Below are positions 9,114 through 18,346 of a DNA stretch of 64,000 nt, one piece after another. The stretch comes from DASXUG01 sp036504995 (GTDB taxonomy: Bacteria > Pseudomonadota > Gammaproteobacteria > Burkholderiales > Methylophilaceae). A program made the translations under genes and the position numbers. The first letter of the stretch is position 1. The number at the start of each line of letters is the position of its first letter. The notes under the pieces were generated by a model, which did no database searches, was not told the origin of the DNA, and saw only the letters and a program-made list of their open reading frames with translations. The stretch covers positions 62,001 through 126,000 of the forward strand of contig DASXUG010000002.1 in NCBI GenBank assembly GCA_036504995.1, read 5' to 3'.

Positions 9114-10700
9114 ATGAAAACTTTAACTTTTGACAACCGCTTTTTGCGTGAACTACCTGGTGACCCTGTCAACGATAATTACACGCGTCAAGTGGCAGAT
9201 GCTATGTGGTCTCGCGTTTCCCCCACGCCTGTCGCCGCGCCTAAACTCCTTGCTTACTCAAAAGAAGTCGCTAGTATGCTGGGCTTGTCGGATGCTGATA
9301 TGCACGAAACCAAGTTAATCAATGCGCTGGGGGGAAATGACTTATTAGCGGGCATGGAATCATATGCCACGCGCTACGGCGGCCACCAGTTTGGTAACTG
9401 GGCTGGGCAATTGGGCGATGGTCGCGCAATTTTACTGGGTGAACTCATCAACGATGGCAATCGCTTTGAGCTTCAACTCAAAGGGGCTGGCGAAACTCCT
9501 TACTCGCGCAGGGCGGATGGTCGTGCTGTGTTGCGCTCAAGCCTGCGTGAGTTTTTATGCTCTGAAGCCATGCACCACTTAGGTGTACCTACGACGCGCG
9601 CGCTAAGTTTAGTTGCCACGGGCGATCAAGTGGTACGCGATATGTTTTATGACGGCAACCCAGAAATTGAACAAGGCGCCATTGTGTGCCGCGTTGCTCC
9701 CTCTTTCACCCGTTTTGGCCACTTTGAGTTATTAGCGAGCCGAGGTGAGACCGAGCTACTAAAACAGATGATTTGCTTTACCATAAACCGTGACTTCACC
9801 GATTGGTACAACAAGCAACCATATAAAATTGAAACTAATAATCCACCAGCAGAACTTATTGAAGCTTGGTTTACAGAAATCTGTCAGCGTACTGCGATCA
9901 TGATTGCTCACTGGATGCGCGTAGGCTTTGTACATGGCGTGATGAATACCGACAACATGTCGATTCTTGGCCTAACCATTGATTATGGCCCCTATGGTTG
10001 GGTCGACAACTTTGATCCTGGCTGGACACCCAACACCACAGACGCAAATGGTCGCCGTTACTGTTACGGTCGCCAACCCGACATTGCCCGCTGGAACCTT
10101 GAGCGCCTTGCCGATGCGCTATACACGGTTTTTCCCCATGCTCAAAGGTTGGCGCAATGCATTGCCCACTACGATCAAGTGTATATGCAAAGTCTGACAC
10201 AATCGCTAGCTGGGAAATTTGGCTTTGAGTCTTGGCAAGATGCAGACGGTGAACTCATCAACAAGGCTTTTGAGCTTATGAGCCGCGCCGAAGTCGATAT
10301 GACGCTGTTTTTTACCCATCTAGCACAGGTAGATATTCAACAGCCTAACCTTGAAGCGCTCAAAATCGCCTTCTACACCGAACAAGGCTACGAAAATTAC
10401 AAGCAAGATTTCAGTGCATGGCTTAACACCTATGCACAACGCATACAACAGGCCAACGAAGCTCTAGAAATAAGACTCGCCCGTATGCAGACGCACAATC
10501 CGCGTTACGTACTACGCAACTACCTAGCGCAACAAGCCATAGACCTAGCTGAAAATGGCGATACCAGTCTAATAGAAACTCTGCTCGAATTACTGCGCAA
10601 CCCTTATACTCAACAAACTGGCATGGATAAGTTTGAAGACAAACGACCAGATTGGGCAAGGCACAAGGCGGGTTGTAGCATGCTATCTTGCAGCTCTTAG
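9114..10700 (+). CDS. selO: SelO (YdiU/UPF0061) protein adenylyltransferase
   Basis: The 528-residue pseudokinase-fold protein contains the SelO hallmarks: YATRYGGHQFGNWAGQLGDGR, QLKGAGETPYSR with the basic RRADGRAVLRSS that follows, HGVMNTDNMSILG and TIDYGPYGWVD. SelO enzymes bind ATP in an inverted orientation and transfer AMP to Ser/Thr/Tyr of target proteins, with links to redox defence. The C-terminus is LSCSS, where Cys takes the place of the selenocysteine of eukaryotic SelO. The length is normal and the frame intact. It is divergent from the ribonuclease gene. The downstream pqqA has its own ribosome-binding site. Confidence 0.93.
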   Translation: MKTLTFDNRFLRELPGDPVNDNYTRQVADAMWSRVSPTPVAAPKLLAYSKEVASMLGLSDADMHETKLINALGGNDLLAGMESYATRYGGHQFGNWAGQLGDGRAILLGELINDGNRFELQLKGAGETPYSRRADGRAVLRSSLREFLCSEAMHHLGVPTTRALSLVATGDQVVRDMFYDGNPEIEQGAIVCRVAPSFTRFGHFELLASRGETELLKQMICFTINRDFTDWYNKQPYKIETNNPPAELIEAWFTEICQRTAIMIAHWMRVGFVHGVMNTDNMSILGLTIDYGPYGWVDNFDPGWTPNTTDANGRRYCYGRQPDIARWNLERLADALYTVFPHAQRLAQCIAHYDQVYMQSLTQSLAGKFGFESWQDADGELINKAFELMSRAEVDMTLFFTHLAQVDIQQPNLEALKIAFYTEQGYENYKQDFSAWLNTYAQRIQQANEALEIRLARMQTHNPRYVLRNYLAQQAIDLAENGDTSLIETLLELLRNPYTQQTGMDKFEDKRPDWARHKAGCSMLSCSS

Positions 10701-10742
10701 TCTTATATTTGGCTTTATATGTGTCTGAACTGGCTTTTTCAA

Positions 10743-10773
10743 AATTACGTAAAATCATTAGGTACAATTACGT
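10743..10773 (+). promoter_or_regulatory. Repeated AATTACGT pair upstream of pqqA
   Basis: AATTACGT occurs at 10743-10750 and again at 10766-10773, 23 bp apart (about two helical turns), in the 167-bp gap between selO and pqqA. The spacing suits a dimeric or tandem regulator site. I see no convincing sigma-70 promoter next to it, so the role is speculative. Confidence 0.25.
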
Positions 10774-10867
10774 GAACACCTCAGGGTCAAAATAAAACTA
10801 AGGCGTAAGATACGACTCATACAAGCACATCAATGTTGATGCGTTTATAACCAAAAGGAGATTTATC

Positions 10868-10939
10868 ATGTGGACTAAACCTGCTGCTACTGAAATGCGT
10901 TTTGGCTTTGAAGTTACAATGTACGTTATGAATAAATAA
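10868..10939 (+). CDS. pqqA: PqqA, PQQ precursor peptide (orphan copy)
   Basis: A 23-codon gene begins MWTKPAATEMRF, continues with GFEVTMYVMNK and then stops. The Glu and Tyr used to build pyrroloquinoline quinone are present as E15 and Y19 with the invariant three-residue spacing (EVTMY). A strong AAAAGGAG lies 7 nt before the ATG and a terminator follows 23 nt after the stop, so this is a self-contained transcription unit. PqqA is cross-linked by PqqE (with PqqD) and processed further to PQQ, the cofactor of methanol and sugar dehydrogenases. No pqqB, C, D or E lies within the window. Extra pqqA copies away from pqqBCDE are known in methylotrophs. Confidence 0.95.
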   Translation: MWTKPAATEMRFGFEVTMYVMNK

Positions 10940-10962
10940 TTTTACGCTTGGCGTGAAATTAG

Positions 10963-10989
10963 AAAAACCCAGCTTAGGCTGGGTTTTTT
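10963..10989 (+). terminator. Rho-independent terminator of pqqA
   Basis: CCCAGC (10968-10973) pairs with GCTGGG (10978-10983) around a TTAG loop. The stem is extended by AAAAA/TTTTT and ends in a run of six T. This is a textbook intrinsic terminator and works in both orientations. Confidence 0.92.
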
Positions 10990-11120
10990 GTTGTATACCA
11001 TCATACATAGCTCAATCAAATGAACCCTATGTGTGGATTTATATCAAAAATATATCACTAAGCTTATCTGCATGCTGAGTTAGAATATATCTCGACTCAT
11101 TCGCTTTTGATTGCTTTATC

Positions 11121-12134
11121 ATGGATAACCGTATACCCGTCACTCTGCTCACTGGCTTTCTTGGCACTGGCAAAACCACATTACTTAACAAATTGCTCAA
11201 CCATCCTGGCATGAAAGATACTGCTGTGGTAATTAATGAGCTTGGCGAAGCTGGGTTAGATCATATTCTCGCTCGCACCGTGGAAAGTGAACATATTGCC
11301 GATAATACTGTACTGCTCAACTCTGGTTGCCTGTGTTGCACGCTGACCAACGAAATGGCAGATACCCTGCGCGACTTATTCTTTAAACGCGCATTAGGTG
11401 GCATACCTGAATTCAAACGCCTAGTCATTGAAACCACAGGCATGGCAGACCCAGGACCAATTATGGGCAACTTACTCAATGAGCCTGTGATTAATTCGAC
11501 TTATCGGTTAGATGCAGTTGTGGTAACCATAGATGCTATTTATGGTTTGCAGCAAATTGCAGATCATATTGAAGCTAAAAAACAAGCCGCTGTGGCAGAT
11601 GTTTTATTGATCACAAAGTGTGATTTAGCGACTGATGCGCAACTTGAAGCGTTGTCTGGTCAACTCAATGAAATTAACCCAGGCGCGACACAATACCGCA
11701 TAACGTATGGTGAAATAGACCCTCAGATGATTATCAATGTAGGGCTGTTTAACACTGAAAAACAAGCGCAACCACAAAAATGGCTACGCGCCCCTACCCG
11801 TTCAAAAGCAATCCGTGGCACTTTACCGCAACAAGTACATGATGATGAGATTGTGAGTTTTACTGTGAGCATGCCCAAGCCACTCACATGGGCGCAGCTT
11901 GAGCCTGTTTTACAATGGCTGACCGAGACTTATAGCGATCAGCTATTACGACTTAAGGGCATTATTCATGCAGAGGATGCGCCCGCACCTTTAGCGATCC
12001 ATGCAGTTCATAAAACCATTTACCCGCCAACCCTGTTGACTGGATGGGATGAAGATGAGCCAATCAGCCGCATTGTACTGATTGGAAAAGGCTTAGATGA
12101 GCTAAAAATTAGAGAAGCTTTGATGCAGATTTAA
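11121..12134 (+). CDS. CobW/COG0523-family metal-trafficking GTPase
   Basis: The 337-residue protein has a G1 loop GFLGTGKTT (residues 12-20), the defining metal site GCLCC (Cys70, Cys72, Cys73), a switch region with ETTGMADPGP and a guanine-specificity motif TKCD. The C-terminal half (from about residue 225) matches the CobW C-terminal domain. Members are GTP-driven metallochaperones for zinc, cobalt or, in special cases, iron. The metal cannot be told from sequence alone and there is no Zur-type box that I can identify. The ATG at 11121 gives the usual N-terminus just before the G1 loop. Confidence 0.9.
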   Translation: MDNRIPVTLLTGFLGTGKTTLLNKLLNHPGMKDTAVVINELGEAGLDHILARTVESEHIADNTVLLNSGCLCCTLTNEMADTLRDLFFKRALGGIPEFKRLVIETTGMADPGPIMGNLLNEPVINSTYRLDAVVVTIDAIYGLQQIADHIEAKKQAAVADVLLITKCDLATDAQLEALSGQLNEINPGATQYRITYGEIDPQMIINVGLFNTEKQAQPQKWLRAPTRSKAIRGTLPQQVHDDEIVSFTVSMPKPLTWAQLEPVLQWLTETYSDQLLRLKGIIHAEDAPAPLAIHAVHKTIYPPTLLTGWDEDEPISRIVLIGKGLDELKIREALMQI

Positions 12135-12228
12135 CCTTAAATTAAATGCCAAAAGTTGGCCGAAATGTACTTTTTTACAACATTTACACAAAAAGTTACA
12201 AAATATTAACAAATATTTAAGTTATCGC

Positions 12229-12257
12229 TTGACAAGCCCCCAATTAAGACGTAAAAA
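12229..12257 (+). promoter_or_regulatory. Sigma-70 type promoter of the cold-shock gene
   Basis: TTGACA at 12229-12234 and TAAAAA at 12252-12257 are separated by exactly 17 bp. The implied start leaves a leader of about 105 nt before the csp ATG, in keeping with the long structured leaders of cold-shock mRNAs. Confidence 0.65.
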
Positions 12258-12368
12258 GGCGCGTAGGTGTTTGAATTTTGATTTTTAGTTTAGCTTTCAT
12301 AGCGGGCTTAGTTTGAGAAATACAAACTTTTGGGACGCCTCCCCTTTGTTTTAGTAAGGAAGTATTAA

Positions 12369-12572
12369 ATGGCAACAGGTACCGTAAAGTGGTTCAATGA
12401 TTCTAAAGGTTTTGGTTTCATTACCCCAGATGGAGGCGGCGATGACTTATTCGCTCACTTTTCTGCAATCGTAGACTCAGGCTATAAAAGCCTAAAAGAA
12501 AATGAGCGTGTTAGCTTTGACGTCACAGACGGCCCTAAAGGTAAACAAGCTTCTAACATTCAAAAGGCTTAA
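12369..12572 (+). CDS. Cold-shock protein, CspA family
   Basis: A 67-residue single cold-shock domain with the RNP1 motif KGFGFI and the RNP2 motif DLFAHF. The start MATGTVKWFND is typical of the family. CSD proteins bind single-stranded RNA and DNA and act as RNA chaperones or antiterminators. AAGGAAG sits just upstream of the ATG. The gene is monocistronic, with its own promoter and a strong terminator. It cannot be decided from sequence whether it is cold-inducible or constitutive. Confidence 0.95.
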   Translation: MATGTVKWFNDSKGFGFITPDGGGDDLFAHFSAIVDSGYKSLKENERVSFDVTDGPKGKQASNIQKA

Positions 12573-12604
12573 GTCTTTTTAGTGTTGTAGTCGCAAGACT
12601 TTTT

Positions 12605-12636
12605 AAAAACGGCTCAATTTATTGAGCCGTTTTTTT
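12605..12636 (+). terminator. Rho-independent terminator of csp
   Basis: ACGGCTCAA pairs with TTGAGCCGT around a TTTA loop. It is preceded by five A and followed by six T, so it also works for the convergent gene on the minus strand. Confidence 0.92.
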
Positions 12637-12682
12637 ACGCCTGATGTTTCTATGACACCCGTTTTTTGTCAAAATACACTAT

Positions 12683-13477
12683 CTATCCAAATGCTTTTTG
12701 CACAGTCTCTGCATTCTCTGCTCTTACAAGCCCAGCCACTTTCTCATCTGCCAACATCACAATCATTGCAGTTATCAGGCTTGTGGCCTTGAGGCACTCC
12801 AAATCGGTCAAGCTTATATCATTCTTATTGAACAAGGAAAATACTTCAATATAGTGTTTAAAGCTATCTGGCAGGGAATCTTCCAACAGTAAAACTTTGG
12901 TAGCTATATCAACAGTTTGATATTTTGATTGTTCAAGCTTAGTCTGCTGTGCTGTCATATCAAGCAAATAGCTTAATACACGCTTTAAATAAACTAACGC
13001 GCCTAGGCCTGCACCATCAGCCGCCAATGTAATCGCCTGATTAAATTCTTTAATTTTCTCTTCACCCAGCACAGGTAAATACTTGAGTGCATCACCAAAT
13101 GTAATATTAGCAAGTGAAGGATATTGCCCAACTTTGAATAATTTACCATCATCAATATGAAAGTAAAAAGTGGCTACATGGCCTACTCGCGTACAACTTA
13201 ATTGTTTTGAAAAAATGGTATGTAGCCAAAATGACGAGCTCACATTAAAGCCATTAGCGGCAAACTTTTCACTTTGCGAGATATTTTCAGTTTCTGTGGA
13301 GATATCGCCTTTGAACGTGGACGTTTTTGCACAAGCTGGGCAATACATATCCAAGGTACCTGCGTAGGTAAGTATGCCTTTAACTACAGATTGAGCACTT
13401 GAAGTTATTTCAAAAGGCTGATGAATGGCTAATTTGAGCAACCAATCTTCTACTTGCAACTCAGATGATGATTTCAT
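12683..13477 (-). CDS. Protein of unknown function with a CPAC motif
   Basis: I do not recognise a named family. I chose the ATG at 13477, which has AGGGG 9 nt upstream, over a TTG six codons earlier; this gives 264 residues. A CPAC pair (Cys46, Cys49) suggests half of a zinc knuckle, with another Cys in CTRVGH further on. A helical segment follows with AADGAGLGALVYLKRVL, a pattern I have seen in uncharacterised soluble proteins. No signal peptide or membrane segment is visible. The gene lies 37 bp downstream of the YgjP-like gene on the same strand and may be the last gene of the hrpA transcript. Confidence 0.7.
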   Translation of the reverse strand: MKSSSELQVEDWLLKLAIHQPFEITSSAQSVVKGILTYAGTLDMYCPACAKTSTFKGDISTETENISQSEKFAANGFNVSSSFWLHTIFSKQLSCTRVGHVATFYFHIDDGKLFKVGQYPSLANITFGDALKYLPVLGEEKIKEFNQAITLAADGAGLGALVYLKRVLSYLLDMTAQQTKLEQSKYQTVDIATKVLLLEDSLPDSFKHYIEVFSLFNKNDISLTDLECLKATSLITAMIVMLADEKVAGLVRAENAETVQKAFG

Positions 13478-13514
13478 ATCACTACCCCTAAACAATACGG
13501 GTAGCGCTTATACG

Positions 13515-14063
13515 CTACCACAAAGGCGTTTTAAATAATGCCAGATGAACTAAATATACTCTTAAATCCAATTCGTATTGATGATAATTCGGCTCCATGC
13601 TCGTACATAGCTTGAAAAAAGCCTTGTTATGGTCACTTTCCTTAAAATGGGCCAACTCATGCACCACAATCATGGTTAAAAATTCTACAGGCACGGCTTT
13701 AAATAAACTCGCCACTCTAATTTCGCGCTTAGACTTAAGCTTGCCTCCTTGCACACGCGAGATAGTTGTATGTAAGCCCAATGCGTGTTTAATAATCTGT
13801 ATCTTGTTATCAAACAAAGCCTTAGTCAGCGGTTCTGAATTCCGCATAAACTCATTTTTAAGATTAAGCGTAAAGTCGTATAGCGCTTTGTCTGAGGTAC
13901 ACTCATGCGCTTTAGGGTATTTACTCAGCAAGACTTGCGCCAGTTTCTCTTGTGCAGCCAATGCACGCACCTGTTGGCGAATATCAGCAGAGTAGGCTGC
14001 CAGATATTTCGACTCCCAAGCGGGATGTATTAAGTTGCTAGTGGTTAATTGGTTGGCCGTCAT
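13515..14063 (-). CDS. YgjP/DUF45-type zinc metallopeptidase
   Basis: The 182-residue protein contains HELAH (His135, Glu136, His139) followed by the third ligand in KESDHNKAF (His145) and the MEPNYHQYELDLR stretch typical of the YgjP/WLM-like family. These are small gluzincin-fold proteins with an M48-like site, and their cellular substrates are poorly known. No signal peptide is seen, so it should be cytoplasmic. The gene starts 14 bp after hrpA ends on the same strand, suggesting one transcript. Confidence 0.82.
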   Translation of the reverse strand: MTANQLTTSNLIHPAWESKYLAAYSADIRQQVRALAAQEKLAQVLLSKYPKAHECTSDKALYDFTLNLKNEFMRNSEPLTKALFDNKIQIIKHALGLHTTISRVQGGKLKSKREIRVASLFKAVPVEFLTMIVVHELAHFKESDHNKAFFKLCTSMEPNYHQYELDLRVYLVHLALFKTPLW

Positions 14064-14077
14064 TTGCTAAAAGCGAA

Positions 14078-17000
14078 TCATGTGTTTAAGTCGCCCCAAA
14101 TTTTTTCCAAGCGCTTAATTGAGATAGGGAATGGTGTTTTAAGCTCTTGTGCAAACAACGATACACGTAGCTCCTCTATCAACCAGCGGAACTCATATAA
14201 CGCTGGCTTAAGCTTATCGGCTTTGCGCTGTTTATCAACTGCGGCCTCCCAGTTTTGCCAGAGCGTGGCAACACTGGCTGCATTTTTACCGTCACGATCT
14301 GGATTAATTGGATGCTTTTCAATACGCAAGCGCAGCGCTTTAATGTAGCGCGGAAAATGCTGTAATTGTTCCCACGGGGTTTGACTAAAGCAGTGCTTGT
14401 GCAACAACGATGGAATTTGTTGTTCAACATCACGCTTTAATCGATTCACCGTTGCAGGCATCTGACTTTGCTTAGTAACGAGCAATTGATACTCTGTTGC
14501 GATGGCTTGTGCGTATCTTGCCAAAGCCTCTGTTACCGCTGGTAAACGCGTTCTGGCACGTTGCTTGAGTGTCATAAATGCTTGGTTAGTGCGTGGCAGC
14601 GCATCTTCACCAATAAACGCACGATCGGCGATAGCTGTGAGCATGTCTTGTTTAAGATCTTCATTGCTGATGATATTGCGCAACAGTAATGCATATTGCG
14701 TAAAGCCAGGCAGGCCTTTTTCAAGTTGCTTCATTTGCTCTTTTAGCTCAAAGCGCATCAAGCGGCATACCCCTTTTCTGTGCGCTTCTAACGCAGCAAC
14801 TTCGGTATCAAACAACTTGAGTGAAACACTTTCAATATTATCCTCTAGCGCAGGATAGCCAGTCATTTGACGACCTTCTTTGCTAAAACTAAGGGTGGGA
14901 GGCAAGTCGCCAAAATCCCATTGCTTTAGACCTGTTTTTTCGATACTGGGTGAATTACTTCTAAAGGTGAGTTGAGCGGCCTGACCGAGCTGTTGTTTAA
15001 GCGCGATCCAATCACGCCCCATCCCCAATTCACGCCCTTTTTCGTCGATAATACGAAAATTCATCTGCAAGTGGTTCGGTATTGCATCCGCAGGCCAATC
15101 ATCCGTAGCAATTTTTAAAGTAGTGGCTTGGTGAATATATTGCGCTAGCACTTCTTGTATATGCCCCTCGCCAATTTTTGCCCGTTCTAAAAAGCCCGTT
15201 ACAAACTCGGGCACAGGCACACATACACGTCGGTAGGTTTTAGGTAGTGCCTTAATCATGGTAGTAAGTTTCTCACGCAACATGCCAGGCACTAGCCATT
15301 CCGCACGTGTCGCATTGAGTTGATTTAACAAGGCTAGTGGCACAGTAGCGGTCACGCCATCTAGTGGGTGATTAGGTTCAAAGCGATATTTGAGCGGCAG
15401 TTGCACGCCATCCATCTCAAAAGTTTCAGGAAACTGCGCCTCAGTAACGGATGACGCACCATGACGCATTAAAGCCTCACGCGTGAGGAACAATAGCCTT
15501 GGCTGCAGCTTTTCCGCATCTTCACGCCACTTTTCAAACCCAGCGCCATTGACGATGCTGCATTCAGCATTGACAGCAGGAATCACTGCATCATAAAAAG
15601 CAAATAAAGCATGCTCATCTACCAGCACATCTTGGCGACGCGCCTTATGCTCCAACTCTTCAATTTCGGCAATCATGCGGCGATTAGCTTCAAAAAATGC
15701 AGCCCTGGTATCGAACTCCATATTAGCTAACGCTTCGCGAATAAAAATCTCACGTGACTCTTGTGGGTTGATTGGGCCGTAATGAACACGACGCTTGGGG
15801 ATGATGGTTAAACCATATAGACTCACACGCTCCCAAGCCACTACCTGCGCTGGCTTTCTATCCCAGCGCGGGTCAGTATAATGACTCTGCGTCAAATTAC
15901 GGGCTAAGGGCTCTATCCAATCAGGGTCAATTTTAGCAACGCAGCGCGCGTACAACTTGCTGGTTTCCATCAACTCAGCCGCCATCACCCATTTAGGTCG
16001 ATTCTTTTTAAGCCCAGATCCTGGCGCTATACTAAAACGTATACCACGCGCCCCCTGATACGAGTCACCCTCCCCGTCTTTAAAACCAATATTGCCCAAC
16101 AAGCCCGAAAGCAGAGCACGATGCACTTGGTCGTACGTAGCTTCTTTTTCGTTAAGCTTAAACTCCATCTCCTCTGCAATTTCCAGCAATTGGAAATAAA
16201 GCTCACGCCACTCCTTTAAGCGCAAAAAAGATAAAAAGTTCTGGTGACATTTATTAAGCAACTCTTTGTTCGATTTTTTGCTGTTAAAGGCCTCCTCATA
16301 AAATACCCAAAGCTTCAAGAATCCCATAAAGTCAGACTGCTCATCTGCAAACTTGGCGTGTGCTTGATCTGCCGCTTCACGTTTATCCATGGGGCGTTCA
16401 CGTGGATCTTGTATCGCCAGCGCGCTGGCAATAATCAATATTTCGCGAAGGCAGTTTTCTTTCTTCGCCGCCAAAATCATGCGTCCGACACGCGGATCAA
16501 GTGGCAAACGTGCAAGCTGATTACCTAGATCAGTAATTTGGCGATTCGCATCTACCGCGCCCAACTCTTGCAGCAATAAATAGCCATCTGAAATAAGACG
16601 TGAGCTAGGGGCTTCAATAAACGGAAAGTCGTTTACATCACCCAAGCGTAACGCCGCCATACGTAAAATAACGGCAGCGAGTGATGAACGTAGAATTTCA
16701 GGGTCGGTAAATGCCGCTCGCCCATTAAACTCTTGCTCATCATACAAACGCACACAAATACCGTTTGAAACACGCCCACAACGGCCCGCTCGCTGCTTAG
16801 CAGCCGCCTGTGAGATTTTCTCAATCTGTAATTGCTCGACCTTGGCACGGCTGCTGTAGCGATTCACGCGCGCTAAACCGCTATCAATCACGTACTTAAT
16901 ACCAGGTACGGTCAGCGAAGTTTCTGCAACGTTGGTCGCCAATACTATGCGCCGTCCCCCTGACGTGCGGAATATTTTTTGTTGATCCTCTATACTCAAA

Positions 17001-18145
17001 CGCGCAAACAGCGGCAAAATTTCCACGTGTTTGAGTTTGGGTGAACGTCCTTGATATTTGCGTAGGTGTTCTGCTGTGTCACGAATTTCGCGTTCACCTG
17101 GTAAAAACACGAGAATGTCGCCATCACCCAAACGCAGCAAGTCATCGGCGGTGTCCAAAATGGCTTCTTCGAGTGCCTCTTCTGCGTCATCCTCCTCTAA
17201 CCAGCGCGACTCAATACGCGGCTTACGCTTTACACCCATCACATCTTGACCTAAAAATTCCAGGTCTTCGTCATCGTCGTTTTCTACCGCCACTTCTTTT
17301 GCCATATAGCCAGCTTTTCCAAGCGGGCGATAGCGAATTTCTACAGGGTATGTACGACCTGAAACCTCAATGACAGGGGCACCATTGAAATGGGTGGAAA
17401 ATCTGTCTGCGTCAATCGTCGCGGACGTCACAATCACCTTTAAATCAGGACGTTTGGGTAATAACTGCTTGAGATAGCCAAGTAAAAAGTCAATATTTAA
17501 ACTACGCTCATGGGCTTCATCAATAATAATCGTGTCATAGGCGTTAAGAAACTTATCACCTTGCGTTTCTGCCAGCAAAATACCATCTGTCATTAGCTTG
17601 ATATAACTAGACTCTGACAGCTTATCGTTAAAGCGCACCTTATAGCCAACTACCTCACCCAAGGGTGATTTAAGTTCTTGCGCAATTCGACTGGCTACCG
17701 AGCGCGCGGCGATGCGGCGCGGTTGTGTATGTCCAATCAAACCTGAAACACCACGCCCGAGCTCTAAACAAATTTTAGGTAACTGCGTCGTCTTACCTGA
17801 GCCTGTTTCACCGCACACAATGACGACTTGGTGTTTGTGTATGGCGGCTAAAATTTCGTCTTTTTTACCACTTACGGGTAGCTCTAAGGGGTACTCTGGC
17901 TTGGGCAGAGCTGCTAAACGTGCTGCGAACTTTTTTTGCGACGCCTGCATTTTTTGTGCGACCTCGGCTTGCAGTCGCTGCGCTTTACTCAGAGATTTTT
18001 CGTCCCCTAGTTTTTGTAACTCAGCTGCATCTCGCAACTTACGCCGCAAAGCGTGGCGGTCAGCCAACATGCATTGCGCCAGCAACGCATTAATTTGCTT
18101 TGAGTGATTTAAATTACCAAGAGGGGCGTGATTAGATGTGGTCAT
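14078..18145 (-). CDS. hrpA: ATP-dependent RNA helicase HrpA
   Basis: The 1355-residue protein is the full length expected for bacterial HrpA. Walker A is GETGSGKTT (residues 112-120), the DEAH box is at 209-212, motif III is SAT and motif VI lies in QRAGRCGR. A HA2/OB-fold region and the long DUF3418 C-terminal domain follow. HrpA is a 3'-5' DEAH-box RNA helicase involved in mRNA processing and rescue of stalled or collided ribosomes. An acidic insertion with EEDDAEEALEEA lies between motifs III and IV. The gene heads a likely operon with the YgjP-like gene. Confidence 0.96.
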   Translation of the reverse strand: MTTSNHAPLGNLNHSKQINALLAQCMLADRHALRRKLRDAAELQKLGDEKSLSKAQRLQAEVAQKMQASQKKFAARLAALPKPEYPLELPVSGKKDEILAAIHKHQVVIVCGETGSGKTTQLPKICLELGRGVSGLIGHTQPRRIAARSVASRIAQELKSPLGEVVGYKVRFNDKLSESSYIKLMTDGILLAETQGDKFLNAYDTIIIDEAHERSLNIDFLLGYLKQLLPKRPDLKVIVTSATIDADRFSTHFNGAPVIEVSGRTYPVEIRYRPLGKAGYMAKEVAVENDDDEDLEFLGQDVMGVKRKPRIESRWLEEDDAEEALEEAILDTADDLLRLGDGDILVFLPGEREIRDTAEHLRKYQGRSPKLKHVEILPLFARLSIEDQQKIFRTSGGRRIVLATNVAETSLTVPGIKYVIDSGLARVNRYSSRAKVEQLQIEKISQAAAKQRAGRCGRVSNGICVRLYDEQEFNGRAAFTDPEILRSSLAAVILRMAALRLGDVNDFPFIEAPSSRLISDGYLLLQELGAVDANRQITDLGNQLARLPLDPRVGRMILAAKKENCLREILIIASALAIQDPRERPMDKREAADQAHAKFADEQSDFMGFLKLWVFYEEAFNSKKSNKELLNKCHQNFLSFLRLKEWRELYFQLLEIAEEMEFKLNEKEATYDQVHRALLSGLLGNIGFKDGEGDSYQGARGIRFSIAPGSGLKKNRPKWVMAAELMETSKLYARCVAKIDPDWIEPLARNLTQSHYTDPRWDRKPAQVVAWERVSLYGLTIIPKRRVHYGPINPQESREIFIREALANMEFDTRAAFFEANRRMIAEIEELEHKARRQDVLVDEHALFAFYDAVIPAVNAECSIVNGAGFEKWREDAEKLQPRLLFLTREALMRHGASSVTEAQFPETFEMDGVQLPLKYRFEPNHPLDGVTATVPLALLNQLNATRAEWLVPGMLREKLTTMIKALPKTYRRVCVPVPEFVTGFLERAKIGEGHIQEVLAQYIHQATTLKIATDDWPADAIPNHLQMNFRIIDEKGRELGMGRDWIALKQQLGQAAQLTFRSNSPSIEKTGLKQWDFGDLPPTLSFSKEGRQMTGYPALEDNIESVSLKLFDTEVAALEAHRKGVCRLMRFELKEQMKQLEKGLPGFTQYALLLRNIISNEDLKQDMLTAIADRAFIGEDALPRTNQAFMTLKQRARTRLPAVTEALARYAQAIATEYQLLVTKQSQMPATVNRLKRDVEQQIPSLLHKHCFSQTPWEQLQHFPRYIKALRLRIEKHPINPDRDGKNAASVATLWQNWEAAVDKQRKADKLKPALYEFRWLIEELRVSLFAQELKTPFPISIKRLEKIWGDLNT

Positions 18146-18346
18146 ATATGGCTAAATTTTAACTAGACGTTATTTTAACATAGGCACATATCTCAACACC
18201 TGATTGGCATTGGGGAATCTCGTGTTATGCATTTTAGCTATCTTGTTAAATTAGCAAGTTAAAAGCAGTTTGTACTTTTATTCCAAAAGCAAATTATGAC
18301 TACTAGGACTATGATAGTACGTTGCAAAAAACTATAAGGAGGCTAT

